A DNA stretch of 64,000 bases from Melanopsichium pennsylvanicum (lineage: Eukaryota; Basidiomycota; Ustilaginomycetes; Ustilaginales): NCBI GenBank assembly GCA_900208305.1, contig OAPG01000002.1:806001-870000 (forward strand), given 5' to 3'. Position 1 is the first letter of the stretch. Each line of letters starts with the position of its first letter. This document shows, in pieces, positions 30,262-40,244 of the stretch. The position numbers were made by a program, and so were the translations under genes. The notes below the pieces were generated by a model. That model made no database searches. It worked only from the letters and a program-made list of their open reading frames with translations, and was not told where the DNA came from.

Positions 30262-30289
30262 CTTTTCTTTTCTTTTCTTTTCTTTTCTT
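30262..30289. repeat. CTTTT pentanucleotide microsatellite
   Basis: About five and a half copies of CTTTT, followed by a T/A-rich stretch. It is upstream of RRN7 and is a polypyrimidine tract on the coding strand. Confidence 0.85.
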
Positions 30290-30328
30290 ATTTTTATTCA
30301 TTTTTATAGTTCGGCGGGTCGTTGTTCG

Positions 30329-30349
30329 CTCTCTCTCTCTCTCTCTCTC
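30329..30349. repeat. CT dinucleotide run
   Basis: About ten CT units, 410 bp upstream of the RRN7 start. CT-rich tracts are common in fungal promoters; a role here is inference. Confidence 0.85.
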
Positions 30350-30757
30350 CTCTTGTCAGAATGTGTGGTGAGCCGCGGTCGTTTTCTGAGCTTTTCGCGC
30401 CATTTCAATTTGTTAGATCTAATATGTTAGAGCAAGTGATTATCAAATTTGATACCCGAGTTCCGAGGATCGTCCTCTGGACCCTGAATTGGGAATCTAA
30501 AAGAAAAATTGAGCCAAAGCCTCGCTTCCATTCCCTTACTGTTGCTGTTCCTGTTCGACTCACGTCCACCTCCAAAGTGGCCCACTCTAGCACCACAAGC
30601 TCTTCAGCGGGTATCTGTGATTCACACCTTCATGACTACCAGCTGTAACACCACCGCCGGCTTCTACACGCAGAGTCACTACCATCAAAGCTTTGTTCTC
30701 AACCACGCAGTGTCATAGCAAAAACGCGCCCAACGTCCTGGCCATCCTTCGTACATC

Positions 30758-33700
30758 ATGTTTTCCTACAACGCACAACACTCCCGTCATACAAACGTCT
30801 ACTCTCAATCCAATGCCGCTCCATCATCCGACTTTGACGACCTCTTTCCCTATCAATCTGCCTCTTCTACGCCTCTCGAAGCCTCTCAATCCTCGCGTCG
30901 TCCACAATGTCCCGAATGTGGCACCCGCAAAATGCGCCTTCGCGCAGGCCAACTCATCTGCAAACGTGGACACGTTCAACAACACTTTCGCATAGAGCAG
31001 GCCGAAGATGACGAATTCCTCGGTGACGGTGTTGCACGAAAGCGTCGTACCGTCACAGTCAACAAGGTCAGGAGGGTCAAATCTCAGCACACTCCTTATT
31101 ACTCTATTCCCGAAACAGATGTCGAGCCGGACGATAGAGAAGAAGAGCAGCTCCATAAGCAATACAAACGTGCGCACAAGAGGGCAAGAAGCGCTAGCTC
31201 AAGACCTGCATGGCCTGCAAGTTCCGACGATGAAGCAGCATCCCTCACTACACACAGCGACGACGAGGATGCGGCCAGCGACACGCCTTACTCGATACGC
31301 GCAGATAGCTTCTTCGAGAGACCACCACGGTCTGCCAGAAGCTATGCCGCCTCTTCAGCTGCACAGGAGAGTGGTATGGATTCCGAGGCAGACACATACA
31401 CCAGAGCCTCCCGACGCGGTATCAGGAGTATTTGGCGCTCCGGTGTAGGACTCCATGGTGCTTACGAGGGTCGCTTTGCCCTGCTCCAATGCTTGCAGCT
31501 CGTCCTCAGACTGCAACTTCACACACTCAGGCAAGAGTGGGGCGAAAAAATGCCTCCAGAGACCGAAGCTGTCGCGAGAGACCTTTGGTCTATGTTTGTG
31601 TCTCTTCTCCCCGTCGGCCATTTCCCACCCGAACCACTCATTGCTGCGACCTTCGATTGGCATACCCGCTACTCACTCTCACAGGACCGCGCAGCAGAGC
31701 TCTTTCCAAATCATGCGACTTACGATCCCGAAAGCGACATCCGAAATCACCGACGAAGAATGCTCTTCAACGGCTTCCGTCACCACATGGAGCGTCAGCC
31801 GCGCAAAAACCAGCGACACTCCAGTGCTCCGAATGACAACGATGACCAGGATGGCGACTCGGACGACCCGGCAGCAGCGAAAGAGACAATCGACTGGATC
31901 GTTGGCCAAGACGATCACCCCAGGCGCTCTCGATCCGAACGATCCAGCGAGTCGGAATCCCTTGTCGATCCCGAAGACCAACTCGCCTCACTGGACCCTG
32001 TCTTTGCAGAAGAGCGAAGGCAACAGCGACTATCCCAAGCCATCTCTGAAGGTGACACCGAGTCCGGCAACCCTACCGTAGCCCAATCACACACCCACAA
32101 TCGGAAACGACGTCGGCGACGCATCCCCAGCTGGGCAACAAAACACTCTGTCGCAAAATCCCAATCAGAGATCCTTCACCTCGCAATCATGCCCACCACC
32201 ATCTCAATCATCTATCTCTCCCTTCACCTACTCAAGATCCCCATCTTCTGGTCCGACCTGACGAAACTCATCGCCTCTTACAAATTGCCCTATCTGAACG
32301 TGGTTCACAACCTTCCTTTGAGCCTCACAAAGTCTCTCAACAAGGACAATGTCCACTTGCATCACCTGGACACCGACGTTGTACCATCCATCACCACACT
32401 CCACCTACACACACTGAGCGTGGCCGATCTGTTGCAGAAGACGTATGCGGTCGAGTTTGGCCAAGGCAATGTGTCTGGGCAGCTTGCAAGGCTTGTGGAA
32501 GGGATGTTGTTACCTCCCACGTTTTACGTTGCTAGTAAGCGGGTGTTGAATATGGTCGGACGTGGTGTGGGTCCCGAACTCCTGCCGAAAGTAATCCCTA
32601 AGGCGACAGCCTTCATCCGCCGTAAGGAGCAAGAAGAGAAAAAAGACGACATTGTGCAAACAAGGTTGCCAGGAGCCACACAACTGGAAAGAGTACCGAA
32701 AGAGTTTGTTCTCATGTCGGCTCTACTTGTCGTCGTCAAGCTTCGTTACGGTCTGGATGGTCGGGAGAGAACGGAAACGATCGCTTCCACCGGACCTCAG
32801 TCCAGGTTGGGAACAGGTATCTCGTGCGCACCACTACTCGAACCCTGGTTAGAGGCGCTGGACAAACGCAGGGAAAGACAGTTGGAAGCACCGGAAGCAG
32901 CGCTAGAAGCCGATCCATGTGAATTGCAAGCTTTGCATATGAATTCGGAACAGGTGGAAGCATATGCCAAATTTGCAGAGGACAAGTTGATATTGAGCAA
33001 TCAAATTGATTTACATGAGTGGAGGCGATTGGAACCGGCGAGACAGTGGGCTGGATTTATGGAGTTTATGCCTTCCACATCTACTTCCACGGGTAGTGAT
33101 GGTGGGGTTGTGCAAGCTAAAATGGGTCAAAGCCATCGAATGTCAAGGTCGTATTCTGGAGATGTTGCTGATCAGAATGGGGTTGGGGAGAAGCAAAGTC
33201 AAGAATGGAGGGAATTGGAGAAGGATCTCAAGAGACTTTATCGAAAGAAAGTCGCCCAACCGCTATTCTTTTCAGCGTCTTCTTCTTCTTCTTCTTCTTC
33301 TTCTGGGACTTCGACTCTTGCTGCGGGGGAACAATATCCTATGCATGCATTTTTGGGGAATCCTAAGAATCGTGCTGAGACTGATCCACTAGGTTTGGCG
33401 TACAGTCAAGTGTATCCGCGTGTCATTCATCATGCCAATCATGTTGTTGGTATCAAAGTTCCAAAAACGTGTACTGAAGCAATGTATGTTGTGATTGGAT
33501 TGACGATGAATTCTAGAGCCGAAAATGTTGACGCAGGCATTAGGGTTTGGGAGAGTGGATATGGAATTCAAGCCCATCTCGAAGTGATCGAGAGATTGTT
33601 AGAGGCACAAGTAAGGGCAAGAGGGAAAAAGATGAGGAATGTTTTGAGAAAAGTGCATAGATTCAGGAAAGGTGCACCAGCAGAGAGAGCACGAAAGCGC

Positions 33701-33850
33701 AATGACAATGCAGGTCAGGTGATCGAGCATAAGGATCAAGATCAAAATGAACACAATCATGATGATGACGATGATGATGACGATGATGATGACGATGATG
33801 ATGACGATGATGATGACGATGATTATGACGATGATGACACTGATGCATAA
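30758..33850 (+). CDS. RRN7: RNA polymerase I core factor subunit Rrn7/TAF1B
   Basis: A 1030-residue protein of the TFIIB-like Rrn7/TAF1B family, which loads RNA polymerase I on the rDNA promoter. The N-terminal zinc ribbon has Cys51, Cys54, Cys68 and His72 (CPECGTRKMR ... CKRGH). A conserved helical part follows (YEGRFALLQCLQLVLRLQLH, about residue 236). The cyclin-like region starts near 490 (MPTTISIIYLSLHLLKIPIF, then LTKLIASYKLPYLNVVHNLP). Long acidic and Ser-rich disordered insertions make it about twice the length of yeast Rrn7. A Ser run lies near residues 845-852, and the C-terminus is a run of Asp encoded by a GAT/GAC minisatellite. The start is the first ATG and leaves a short N-terminus before the ribbon. 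Confidence 0.88.
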   Translation: MFSYNAQHSRHTNVYSQSNAAPSSDFDDLFPYQSASSTPLEASQSSRRPQCPECGTRKMRLRAGQLICKRGHVQQHFRIEQAEDDEFLGDGVARKRRTVTVNKVRRVKSQHTPYYSIPETDVEPDDREEEQLHKQYKRAHKRARSASSRPAWPASSDDEAASLTTHSDDEDAASDTPYSIRADSFFERPPRSARSYAASSAAQESGMDSEADTYTRASRRGIRSIWRSGVGLHGAYEGRFALLQCLQLVLRLQLHTLRQEWGEKMPPETEAVARDLWSMFVSLLPVGHFPPEPLIAATFDWHTRYSLSQDRAAELFPNHATYDPESDIRNHRRRMLFNGFRHHMERQPRKNQRHSSAPNDNDDQDGDSDDPAAAKETIDWIVGQDDHPRRSRSERSSESESLVDPEDQLASLDPVFAEERRQQRLSQAISEGDTESGNPTVAQSHTHNRKRRRRRIPSWATKHSVAKSQSEILHLAIMPTTISIIYLSLHLLKIPIFWSDLTKLIASYKLPYLNVVHNLPLSLTKSLNKDNVHLHHLDTDVVPSITTLHLHTLSVADLLQKTYAVEFGQGNVSGQLARLVEGMLLPPTFYVASKRVLNMVGRGVGPELLPKVIPKATAFIRRKEQEEKKDDIVQTRLPGATQLERVPKEFVLMSALLVVVKLRYGLDGRERTETIASTGPQSRLGTGISCAPLLEPWLEALDKRRERQLEAPEAALEADPCELQALHMNSEQVEAYAKFAEDKLILSNQIDLHEWRRLEPARQWAGFMEFMPSTSTSTGSDGGVVQAKMGQSHRMSRSYSGDVADQNGVGEKQSQEWRELEKDLKRLYRKKVAQPLFFSASSSSSSSSSGTSTLAAGEQYPMHAFLGNPKNRAETDPLGLAYSQVYPRVIHHANHVVGIKVPKTCTEAMYVVIGLTMNSRAENVDAGIRVWESGYGIQAHLEVIERLLEAQVRARGKKMRNVLRKVHRFRKGAPAERARKRNDNAGQVIEHKDQDQNEHNHDDDDDDDDDDDDDDDDDDDDDYDDDDTDA
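33761..33831 (+). repeat. Coding minisatellite, 12-bp GATGATGACGAT unit
   Basis: About six copies of a 12-bp unit encoding Asp only, interrupted by one TAT codon. It ends the RRN7 protein. The regular GAC within GAT units shows expansion by whole 12-bp units rather than triplets. Confidence 0.85.
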
Positions 33851-34067
33851 TATGAGACCAAATCAGAGCAGGAGGTTCAGTCTTGTTCACTGCATACGCT
33901 CTTTTCGGGGCCATGTCAGCGCAACAGACATCTCACCAAGTCTCATCTACTGCACAGTACGATACATCCTGCAAATCATCGTTGTTGCACGGTCAAGATT
34001 CAGTCAAAAGATCCATTCTGTTGTAAGCATTCATTGTACATAGTCTTAATACTCTAAGCATCAACTT

Positions 34068-35741
34068 TCAATTGTGCTCTTCTTCATCATTGTCAACACC
34101 AAAGAGAACAAACGACTTTTTGGGAGCATCACCCCATTCCATCTCGCCGTGAGCACCCTGAAATCTCTTTCCCGGTTTCCTATCCAACCCCGTGTCCCTC
34201 GCATCCCCTAATACTGAAGAACTCTCTCCATATCCAAATCTGGTTGCTGGCTTTGAGTTGTCGTATACTGAATCATCGTCATCTTCTTCATGGTTATCCC
34301 TACTATATTCTTCGTGTTCCTCCTCAACGTGATCCCGATGATGAAAATTGGAGTGAGCACGTTGTTGTTCATCACGAATGCGAACACTTGCAGTGACTTC
34401 TTCCAACTTTCGCATTGTCTGTGTTTGAACGGGGTAGCTGAACCCATCATGCAACGGTTCGCCAATAGGCAGCAACCAGAAGTACCATTTGTTTCCCATG
34501 ACTTGCCTCCAATTACTCGCCGCACCTACGTCGTAGACGTTAAGCTTGCTTGCCTTTTTAAGGGCTCTTCGTTCCTCCCTTGTCAAATGCTCATCTGAAC
34601 GCCACACTCCTCCATCTTCTGTCCTTGTTCCGTTTTCACTTCCTTGATTTTGTCTATTCAAATGATGATCTCGATTGTGTGTTTCGAGAGACCTCCTGAC
34701 AATGCCTCTGAGTCGGTCCTCGACTTTGGGCCTATTCTCATCTCTCTTGACCCTCAACTTGATCCTACCACTCCCTTCCATACTTTCGATTGTAGTCCTA
34801 TTCCGCAAGATGAGGTACGCGTGATATCCGGCGAAGGGCACCAAACTCGCACCAAAGATGAAGCTCAAGAAAAGTACCACGGCCCAGCTGATGGGGCTGG
34901 TCTCGAATCCGTTGTTCTCGTACTCTACGTATCGCAGCAGTGCTCTAGCAGTTTCCTGGCATGAGTAGACGCAAAAGAGAGCGGTATAAGAGATGAAGAG
35001 GAAAAATGATTTATGATTGCGTAGGCCGACGCACCGATTGGCTAGCCAGGGACAGTGGTGGTCCATGCGCAAGATGCAACGGTTGCAAGTGGAGCAGTGG
35101 TGGGAGCGGTCGGGTTTGGGTGCAGAGCATTTGGAACACCAGCGAGTTTCGCCGGAGGATTTCACCCAGATGTTGGATCGGAGTTGAACGGAAGGTCCGG
35201 ACGGTTCAGTAGAGGGACGGAGACGACAGAGGTTATCGAGTTGTTCGCGACCAGAGCGGGCGGGGTATTGGGGTTGACCTGGGATAGGCATGCTGAGCAA
35301 GGGTGCTCGATTGCTACTGTGGGTTTCGTCATTGTCTTGAGCATGATGCCCATGCATGAGCGATTGAGCCTCCTCATATCCCTCCCCTCTGTCCATTTCG
35401 TACTCGCTTCCAGCTCTAGCCGCACTTGCCTCCGCACCCCAACCCTCCGTGTCCACTCCCATCCTGCCCATCGGAGTGCCTGGATCTTTAAATACAGCAA
35501 TGATGAAACCCCACACCGCTCCACCTGCCAAAGCCGTGGAGAACAACAGCTCCCAAAGCGCCGATATCCATTCACCTTTACGTGCAATATGGTAGCGCAA
35601 TGTGAGAGAGATGGTCACTGTAAGGTAGGCAAAGAGGATGAGAGCAAGTATGAAGAAGAAGGGGATCCAGCGAAGATTTCGGCAGATGGATTTGAGCCAT
35701 GGTGGTGAGCGCGGATCGTTAGGGTCGCAGCTGAAGGGCAT
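34068..35741 (-). CDS. PFA3: DHHC palmitoyltransferase (Pfa3-like)
   Basis: A 557-residue integral membrane protein S-acyltransferase. Two transmembrane segments come first (about 25-47 and 62-84). A cytosolic loop leads to the zinc-binding Cys-rich domain (WCSKCSAPKPDRSHHCSTCN) with the catalytic DHHC at residues 227-230. Two more membrane segments follow (near 245-265 and 290-315). A TTxE motif (RTTIES) comes after the last segment, and further down is the aromatic PaCCT-like segment (NVYDVGAASNWRQVMGNKWY). The C-terminal 130 residues are charged and disordered. Pfa3, which palmitoylates vacuolar Vac8 in yeast, is the nearest group I can suggest; the substrate is inferred. The extended C-terminus is longer than in yeast. 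The 3' third uses more A/T-ending codons than the 5' part. Confidence 0.92.
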   Translation of the reverse strand: MPFSCDPNDPRSPPWLKSICRNLRWIPFFFILALILFAYLTVTISLTLRYHIARKGEWISALWELLFSTALAGGAVWGFIIAVFKDPGTPMGRMGVDTEGWGAEASAARAGSEYEMDRGEGYEEAQSLMHGHHAQDNDETHSSNRAPLLSMPIPGQPQYPARSGREQLDNLCRLRPSTEPSGPSVQLRSNIWVKSSGETRWCSKCSAPKPDRSHHCSTCNRCILRMDHHCPWLANRCVGLRNHKSFFLFISYTALFCVYSCQETARALLRYVEYENNGFETSPISWAVVLFLSFIFGASLVPFAGYHAYLILRNRTTIESMEGSGRIKLRVKRDENRPKVEDRLRGIVRRSLETHNRDHHLNRQNQGSENGTRTEDGGVWRSDEHLTREERRALKKASKLNVYDVGAASNWRQVMGNKWYFWLLPIGEPLHDGFSYPVQTQTMRKLEEVTASVRIRDEQQRAHSNFHHRDHVEEEHEEYSRDNHEEDDDDSVYDNSKPATRFGYGESSSVLGDARDTGLDRKPGKRFQGAHGEMEWGDAPKKSFVLFGVDNDEEEHN

Positions 35742-36314
35742 GTTGGCATAACCCCTGCCTGTGGCTCCGTTGTGACGTGATGGGGGCTTAAAATTTAGTC
35801 CAATCGTGATCGTGAATCCGTGAGAAAGTTACGTGATGTCGTAGGAAGGAGCCGAACAAGGGGATTGATATGTCGGAATTCGGATGATAGCCGATGATGA
35901 GCGCACATACACTGATACACAGCCCCTCAAAAGTGACCACCCTCGGACGCGTTGAATTCGCAACAGCACAGCAGCATCAGCACCAGCACCAGAACCGGTA
36001 GCAGCGGCATAGACCTTTGAGCTGGTTGCATGGATGCGAGGGTGGAGTGTTGGTCTCCACTTTATTTTTTTTTATTTTTTTTAGATTTTTAGATTTTTAG
36101 ATTTTTTTGAAGTCGCAGCAGTAACTCAGCCAATTCCTTGTTGCTCAGGTGCATTCACGAGGTGCTTTGGCTCAAGAGCCTTCGCTTTACATCCATCACC
36201 CTCACCAACATATCGGCATCACAATCTCGTCGGCTTCAGATGCGCTGAGCCACTATTCCGGCATCGAGTCTGCCACGTCTTGGCCTGACACGGTCAGCCT
36301 TACCTACTTCGACC
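35742..36314. promoter_or_regulatory. Divergent upstream region, PFA3 and RAD50
   Basis: About 570 bp between divergent starts. It contains a T-rich stretch at 36061-36109 with TTTTTAGAT repeated three times. It is presumed to carry both promoters. Confidence 0.4.
36061..36109. repeat. T-rich tract with TTTTTAGAT repeats
   Basis: T runs interrupted by single A, then about three 9-bp units of TTTTTAGAT. It lies 205-250 bp before the RAD50 start. Confidence 0.7.
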
Positions 36315-39300
36315 ATGGCCTCCCTTGACAAGCTCGCCATTCGTGGCGTGCGCTCCTTCGACGACAAATCCATCAACATCATCCAGTTCTTCCACCCACT
36401 TACCGTCATTGTCGGCTACAATGGCAGCGGAAAGACCACCATCATCGAATGTCTCAAGTATGCAACCACAGGCGACCTCCCTCCCAACACCAAAGGTGGC
36501 GCCTTTGTCCATGATCCTCAGATGGCCACTTCAAACGAGGTCAAGGCCCAAGTCCGATTGCGATTCTACGCAGCCAACAAAGTCCGCATGAATTGCGTAC
36601 GCAACCTCCAAGTCTCCAGAAAGAAGGGCGGTGGCCTCACTATGAAAACGCTCGAGGGTCTTCTTCAGATCGCTGATGACGATGCCAAGACTGGAAAGCG
36701 TGGAACTCTTTCTACAAAATGCTCCGAGCTCGATGAAGAAATTCCTCGCTTGCTCGGCGTATCCAAATCCATTCTCGAGAACGTCATCTTCTGTCATCAG
36801 GAAGACAGCAATTGGCCCCTCGCCGAGCCGGCAAGTCTCAAAAAGAAGTTTGACGATATCTTTGAAGCCACACGCTACACCAAGGCGCTCGACAACATCA
36901 AGTCCTTGCGCAAAGACCGTACCAATCAGCTAAAGGTCGACAAGGCAGCACTGGAAGGTCTGAAAGTCGACAAAGATCGCGCAGATACCATCAAGACCAA
37001 GCTTACGCATCTTCAAGCCGATCTTGCGCAGAAGGAGGCAAAGCTCGAGGACCTCAACGAGGAGATTCGCGTCAAGACCGTCCAGAACTCCAAATTCTAC
37101 GATGAAGCCACGCGCTTCCGCGAGATCGTCAACCGAGCAGAGACGCTCGAGGAGAAAGAAAAGCTGCACAAAGAAAACATGGAAGCGCTGCAAGCCACTA
37201 TGACGCCGATCAAGGACACAGATGAGGAACTGCAGAAACGCAAGCAGAGTTTTCGCTCGCATCTCAATCAGGCCGAGGCCAAAAGCAATGCCCTCAAGAA
37301 GCGCACGGCGGAGAAAGAGGATGAGCTCGAGACGCAAGAGCAGCGCCACCGCAAGAAGCTCTCGGAGAAGGGCGGTCTGGAAGCAGAGAGACGTGCGCAC
37401 TTACAAGCCAAAGTGACGCGTGAAGCATCGATCAAGCAGATTGGCAACGAGCTCGGCATCAAGGGTTTTGGAGGTGACGGTCTTAGCGATGCACAGATCC
37501 GCGGCTTTGAAGATCGTGTCAAGGATGAGGTGCGAAAGCTCGATGACGAGCTAGCTCGCCTGCGGGACGCAAACTCGAAGAAGGTCGACGACCTCACCAC
37601 AGCGTGGCAAAATTTTCGTGCCGAGCTCAGGGCCAAGCAGAACGCCCGAGAGCAGCTCACCGACTCTGTTCGAAAACTTCGAGAAAAGGTCAAGAGAGCG
37701 CAAGACGAGCTGGATGCATATGCACTTAGCAATGCCGATATCGAAGCTGCCGAACGTGACCGAGACAGTCTCTCCGCAAAGGTCGCTGCAGCACAGAAAG
37801 ACTTCGAAGAGGCCAAACACGACGAGCACATTCGTAAGAAGAATTCAGAGATCCGCGAGAAGGACGATACGCGAGAAGAACGCACTTCCGAAATCAACCT
37901 TCTCAATCGTCACGCAGAGCTGCGCGCCTCGCTGGGACTAAAGAAGCAGCAAGCGTCCACTCGTAAGAGCAACGCACAGGATCTGTTCGATCGACATGCT
38001 TTCTCGCTGAACGAGCGTGTACGCGCCGATATGAACATCAAAGATGTCGAGCAGGAGGTGGGCAGAGCGCTGTCAAAGCAAGAGGACAGGCTCCAGAAGG
38101 TCGAGGCTACCAACGCAGAGAAGAACAGGGAGCTGCAGCAGGTCGAGTCGGCGATCTCTTTCGCTCGTAAGCAGCTCAAGTCGAAGCAAGAGATGGCGTC
38201 TGAGCTGCAAAAGACAATCCAGGACATTCTCTCTCCCGACTTTGACGATGCCGAGGAGGCGGTCAAGATCTGCGCGGAAGAGATCGCAGCGGCTAAAGAC
38301 GAGTATACATCCATCGATTCATTGGATTCCTTCTTGCGTCGAGTGCTGCGAGAGGCCAAGGGCAAGGGACACTGCTTTGCCTGCAATCGAGTCGTAAGTA
38401 CCGCCGAGCTTGATTCGATCGAAAAGCATGTCAACAACACGCTTAGCTCGAGCAACACGAAAGAGAAGAAGAAGTCGCTCCAGGTTGACATTGACGGCTG
38501 GACCGAGCGCAATGCAGAGTGCCAGACTGCCCTTGCAAAGGATGCTCAGCGCAAAGCGATCCAAGATGTCGAAATCGTTGAGCTCCAGAGCACCATCTCA
38601 AGCAAGGAGGCAGAGCTCAGAGTGGCGGCTGAAGAAGCTGAGGCGTCTTCGGCAGAGGTGGCAAAGATGCAAGCAGAGCTCAAGGAGCTTCAGGCACTTC
38701 GCCGAGTCGGAAGCGATATTGTTCGACTGCTGTCAGAAGCTGCTGATCTTGATGCTGAAGTGCAAAACCTGCAAAATGACTTGGCGACGACCGGATCGAC
38801 ACAGACCGGTGAGCAGGTGCAGGCGGAGATCGACCAGCTAGCAGCCTCTATCAAGGTACTCAAGCGCGAGCTCAACGTCTTGCAACAAGATCGCGAGACA
38901 AAGCGAACGCTGATCAACAGCTTGGAGCGCGACGTTCACCGAGCTGAAGTGACGGTGATCACCAAAAAGCAAGAGTACGCGAAGAAGGCGTCCATCGAGG
39001 AGCAGCTCGGCGAGATGAATGCTGACGTCGACGAGCAGCAGAAACGTATCAAAGCTCTCGATGGCGAGATCGAATCATCAAACGCACCCATTCGGCGCGC
39101 GAAGGACGAGCTCGAAGCGTTCAAAGCGGAAGCCAGTGAAGCCGAGAACAAACTCAGAGCGCGTGCAGACAAGCTTGAAGGCTGGGCCAAGCAGATCCGC
39201 GAGCTCAATGCTACAGTCAACGCATACGTACAGCAACGCGGTGCTCAACGCCTCGAGGAATGCGAAGAAGTCATTCAAGAACTGGTCGAAAAGATCCAAG

Positions 39301-40244
39301 GCATTCATCGCGATGTCAAGGACTTGACTGACAAGATCGCCGAGCTTCAAAAACAGGTGAACCAATCGCAAGCTACAGAACGCAACATTCTTGATAACCT
39401 TCGCTACCGCCAGCTCGCCAAAGACGTCCTTGCTATCGAGGAGGAAATCAACTCGCTCGACCTAGAACAAGCCCAACGCAGTCGCAAGCATTTTGCCGAC
39501 AAGTACACGGAAGCGAAAGAGGAAGAGAACCGGTTGAACGGTGAGGCGTCGCATCTTTCGGGTGAGCTGGCGTCTCTGCGATCTCAGATCAAAAGTCGCG
39601 AGCTCGAGCTGCGGGATGAGTTCAAAGGTGTCCATGCCAACTACAAACGCAAACTCATTGAAGTAAAGACATCCGAAATGGCCAACAACGATCTTGAGAA
39701 ATACGCAAAGGCACTGGAGAATGCCATCATGCGATACCACGCGATCAAGATGGAAGAGATCAACGACATCATCCGCTATCTTTGGCAAAAGACGTACCAA
39801 GGTACCGACATTGACACGATCCTGATCAAGTCGGACAACGAGGGTGCGCGTGGCAACCGATCGTACAATTACCGCGTATGTATGGTCAAAGATACCGTCG
39901 AGATGGATATGCGCGGACGTTGTTCGGCGGGTCAAAAGGTGTTGGCGTCGATCATCATTAGATTGGCGTTGGCCGAAAGTTTTGGCAGCAATTGTGGCAT
40001 CTTGGCGCTGGATGAGCCGACGACGAATTTGGATAAGGACAATATCGAGGCTCTGGCGAGGAGTTTGGCGGATTTAATCAAGGAGAGGGCGGAGAATAGT
40101 CAGTTGCAACTGATTGTGATTACGCACGATGAAGAGTTTTTGACGTTGCTAGGGCAGAATGATGTGCTCGAGTACTATTGGAGGGTGAGCAGGGATGTTC
40201 ATCAGAAGAGTGTCATTGAACGAGAGCGGATTCGTAATACCTAG
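36315..40244 (+). CDS. RAD50: DNA double-strand break repair ATPase Rad50
   Basis: A 1309-residue SMC-like ATPase, the usual length for Rad50, which works with Mre11 and Nbs1/Xrs2 in end resection, telomere maintenance and checkpoint signalling. Walker A is GYNGSGKT at residues 34-41. The Q-loop region is FCHQEDSNWPLAEP (about 160). Two long coiled coils flank the zinc hook CFAC at residues 687-690. The ABC signature (CSAGQKVLAS, from about 1203) and Walker B with D-loop (GILALDEPTTNLD, about 1225-1240) follow. The start is the first ATG and matches the conserved N-terminus MASLDKLAIRGVRSF. It is intronless. Late codons (from about 39900) favour G/T-ending forms, unlike the 5' part. Confidence 0.97.
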   Translation: MASLDKLAIRGVRSFDDKSINIIQFFHPLTVIVGYNGSGKTTIIECLKYATTGDLPPNTKGGAFVHDPQMATSNEVKAQVRLRFYAANKVRMNCVRNLQVSRKKGGGLTMKTLEGLLQIADDDAKTGKRGTLSTKCSELDEEIPRLLGVSKSILENVIFCHQEDSNWPLAEPASLKKKFDDIFEATRYTKALDNIKSLRKDRTNQLKVDKAALEGLKVDKDRADTIKTKLTHLQADLAQKEAKLEDLNEEIRVKTVQNSKFYDEATRFREIVNRAETLEEKEKLHKENMEALQATMTPIKDTDEELQKRKQSFRSHLNQAEAKSNALKKRTAEKEDELETQEQRHRKKLSEKGGLEAERRAHLQAKVTREASIKQIGNELGIKGFGGDGLSDAQIRGFEDRVKDEVRKLDDELARLRDANSKKVDDLTTAWQNFRAELRAKQNAREQLTDSVRKLREKVKRAQDELDAYALSNADIEAAERDRDSLSAKVAAAQKDFEEAKHDEHIRKKNSEIREKDDTREERTSEINLLNRHAELRASLGLKKQQASTRKSNAQDLFDRHAFSLNERVRADMNIKDVEQEVGRALSKQEDRLQKVEATNAEKNRELQQVESAISFARKQLKSKQEMASELQKTIQDILSPDFDDAEEAVKICAEEIAAAKDEYTSIDSLDSFLRRVLREAKGKGHCFACNRVVSTAELDSIEKHVNNTLSSSNTKEKKKSLQVDIDGWTERNAECQTALAKDAQRKAIQDVEIVELQSTISSKEAELRVAAEEAEASSAEVAKMQAELKELQALRRVGSDIVRLLSEAADLDAEVQNLQNDLATTGSTQTGEQVQAEIDQLAASIKVLKRELNVLQQDRETKRTLINSLERDVHRAEVTVITKKQEYAKKASIEEQLGEMNADVDEQQKRIKALDGEIESSNAPIRRAKDELEAFKAEASEAENKLRARADKLEGWAKQIRELNATVNAYVQQRGAQRLEECEEVIQELVEKIQGIHRDVKDLTDKIAELQKQVNQSQATERNILDNLRYRQLAKDVLAIEEEINSLDLEQAQRSRKHFADKYTEAKEEENRLNGEASHLSGELASLRSQIKSRELELRDEFKGVHANYKRKLIEVKTSEMANNDLEKYAKALENAIMRYHAIKMEEINDIIRYLWQKTYQGTDIDTILIKSDNEGARGNRSYNYRVCMVKDTVEMDMRGRCSAGQKVLASIIIRLALAESFGSNCGILALDEPTTNLDKDNIEALARSLADLIKERAENSQLQLIVITHDEEFLTLLGQNDVLEYYWRVSRDVHQKSVIERERIRNT

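Larger units (their letters stand above)
29125..30757. promoter_or_regulatory. Divergent upstream region rich in microsatellites
   Basis: About 1.6 kb between divergent genes (GPI protein and RRN7). It carries GAT repeats near 29370-29388, a 9-bp tandem repeat at 30072-30116, CTTTT repeats at 30262-30289 and a CT run at 30329-30349. Short frames within are not supported as genes. Confidence 0.5.
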
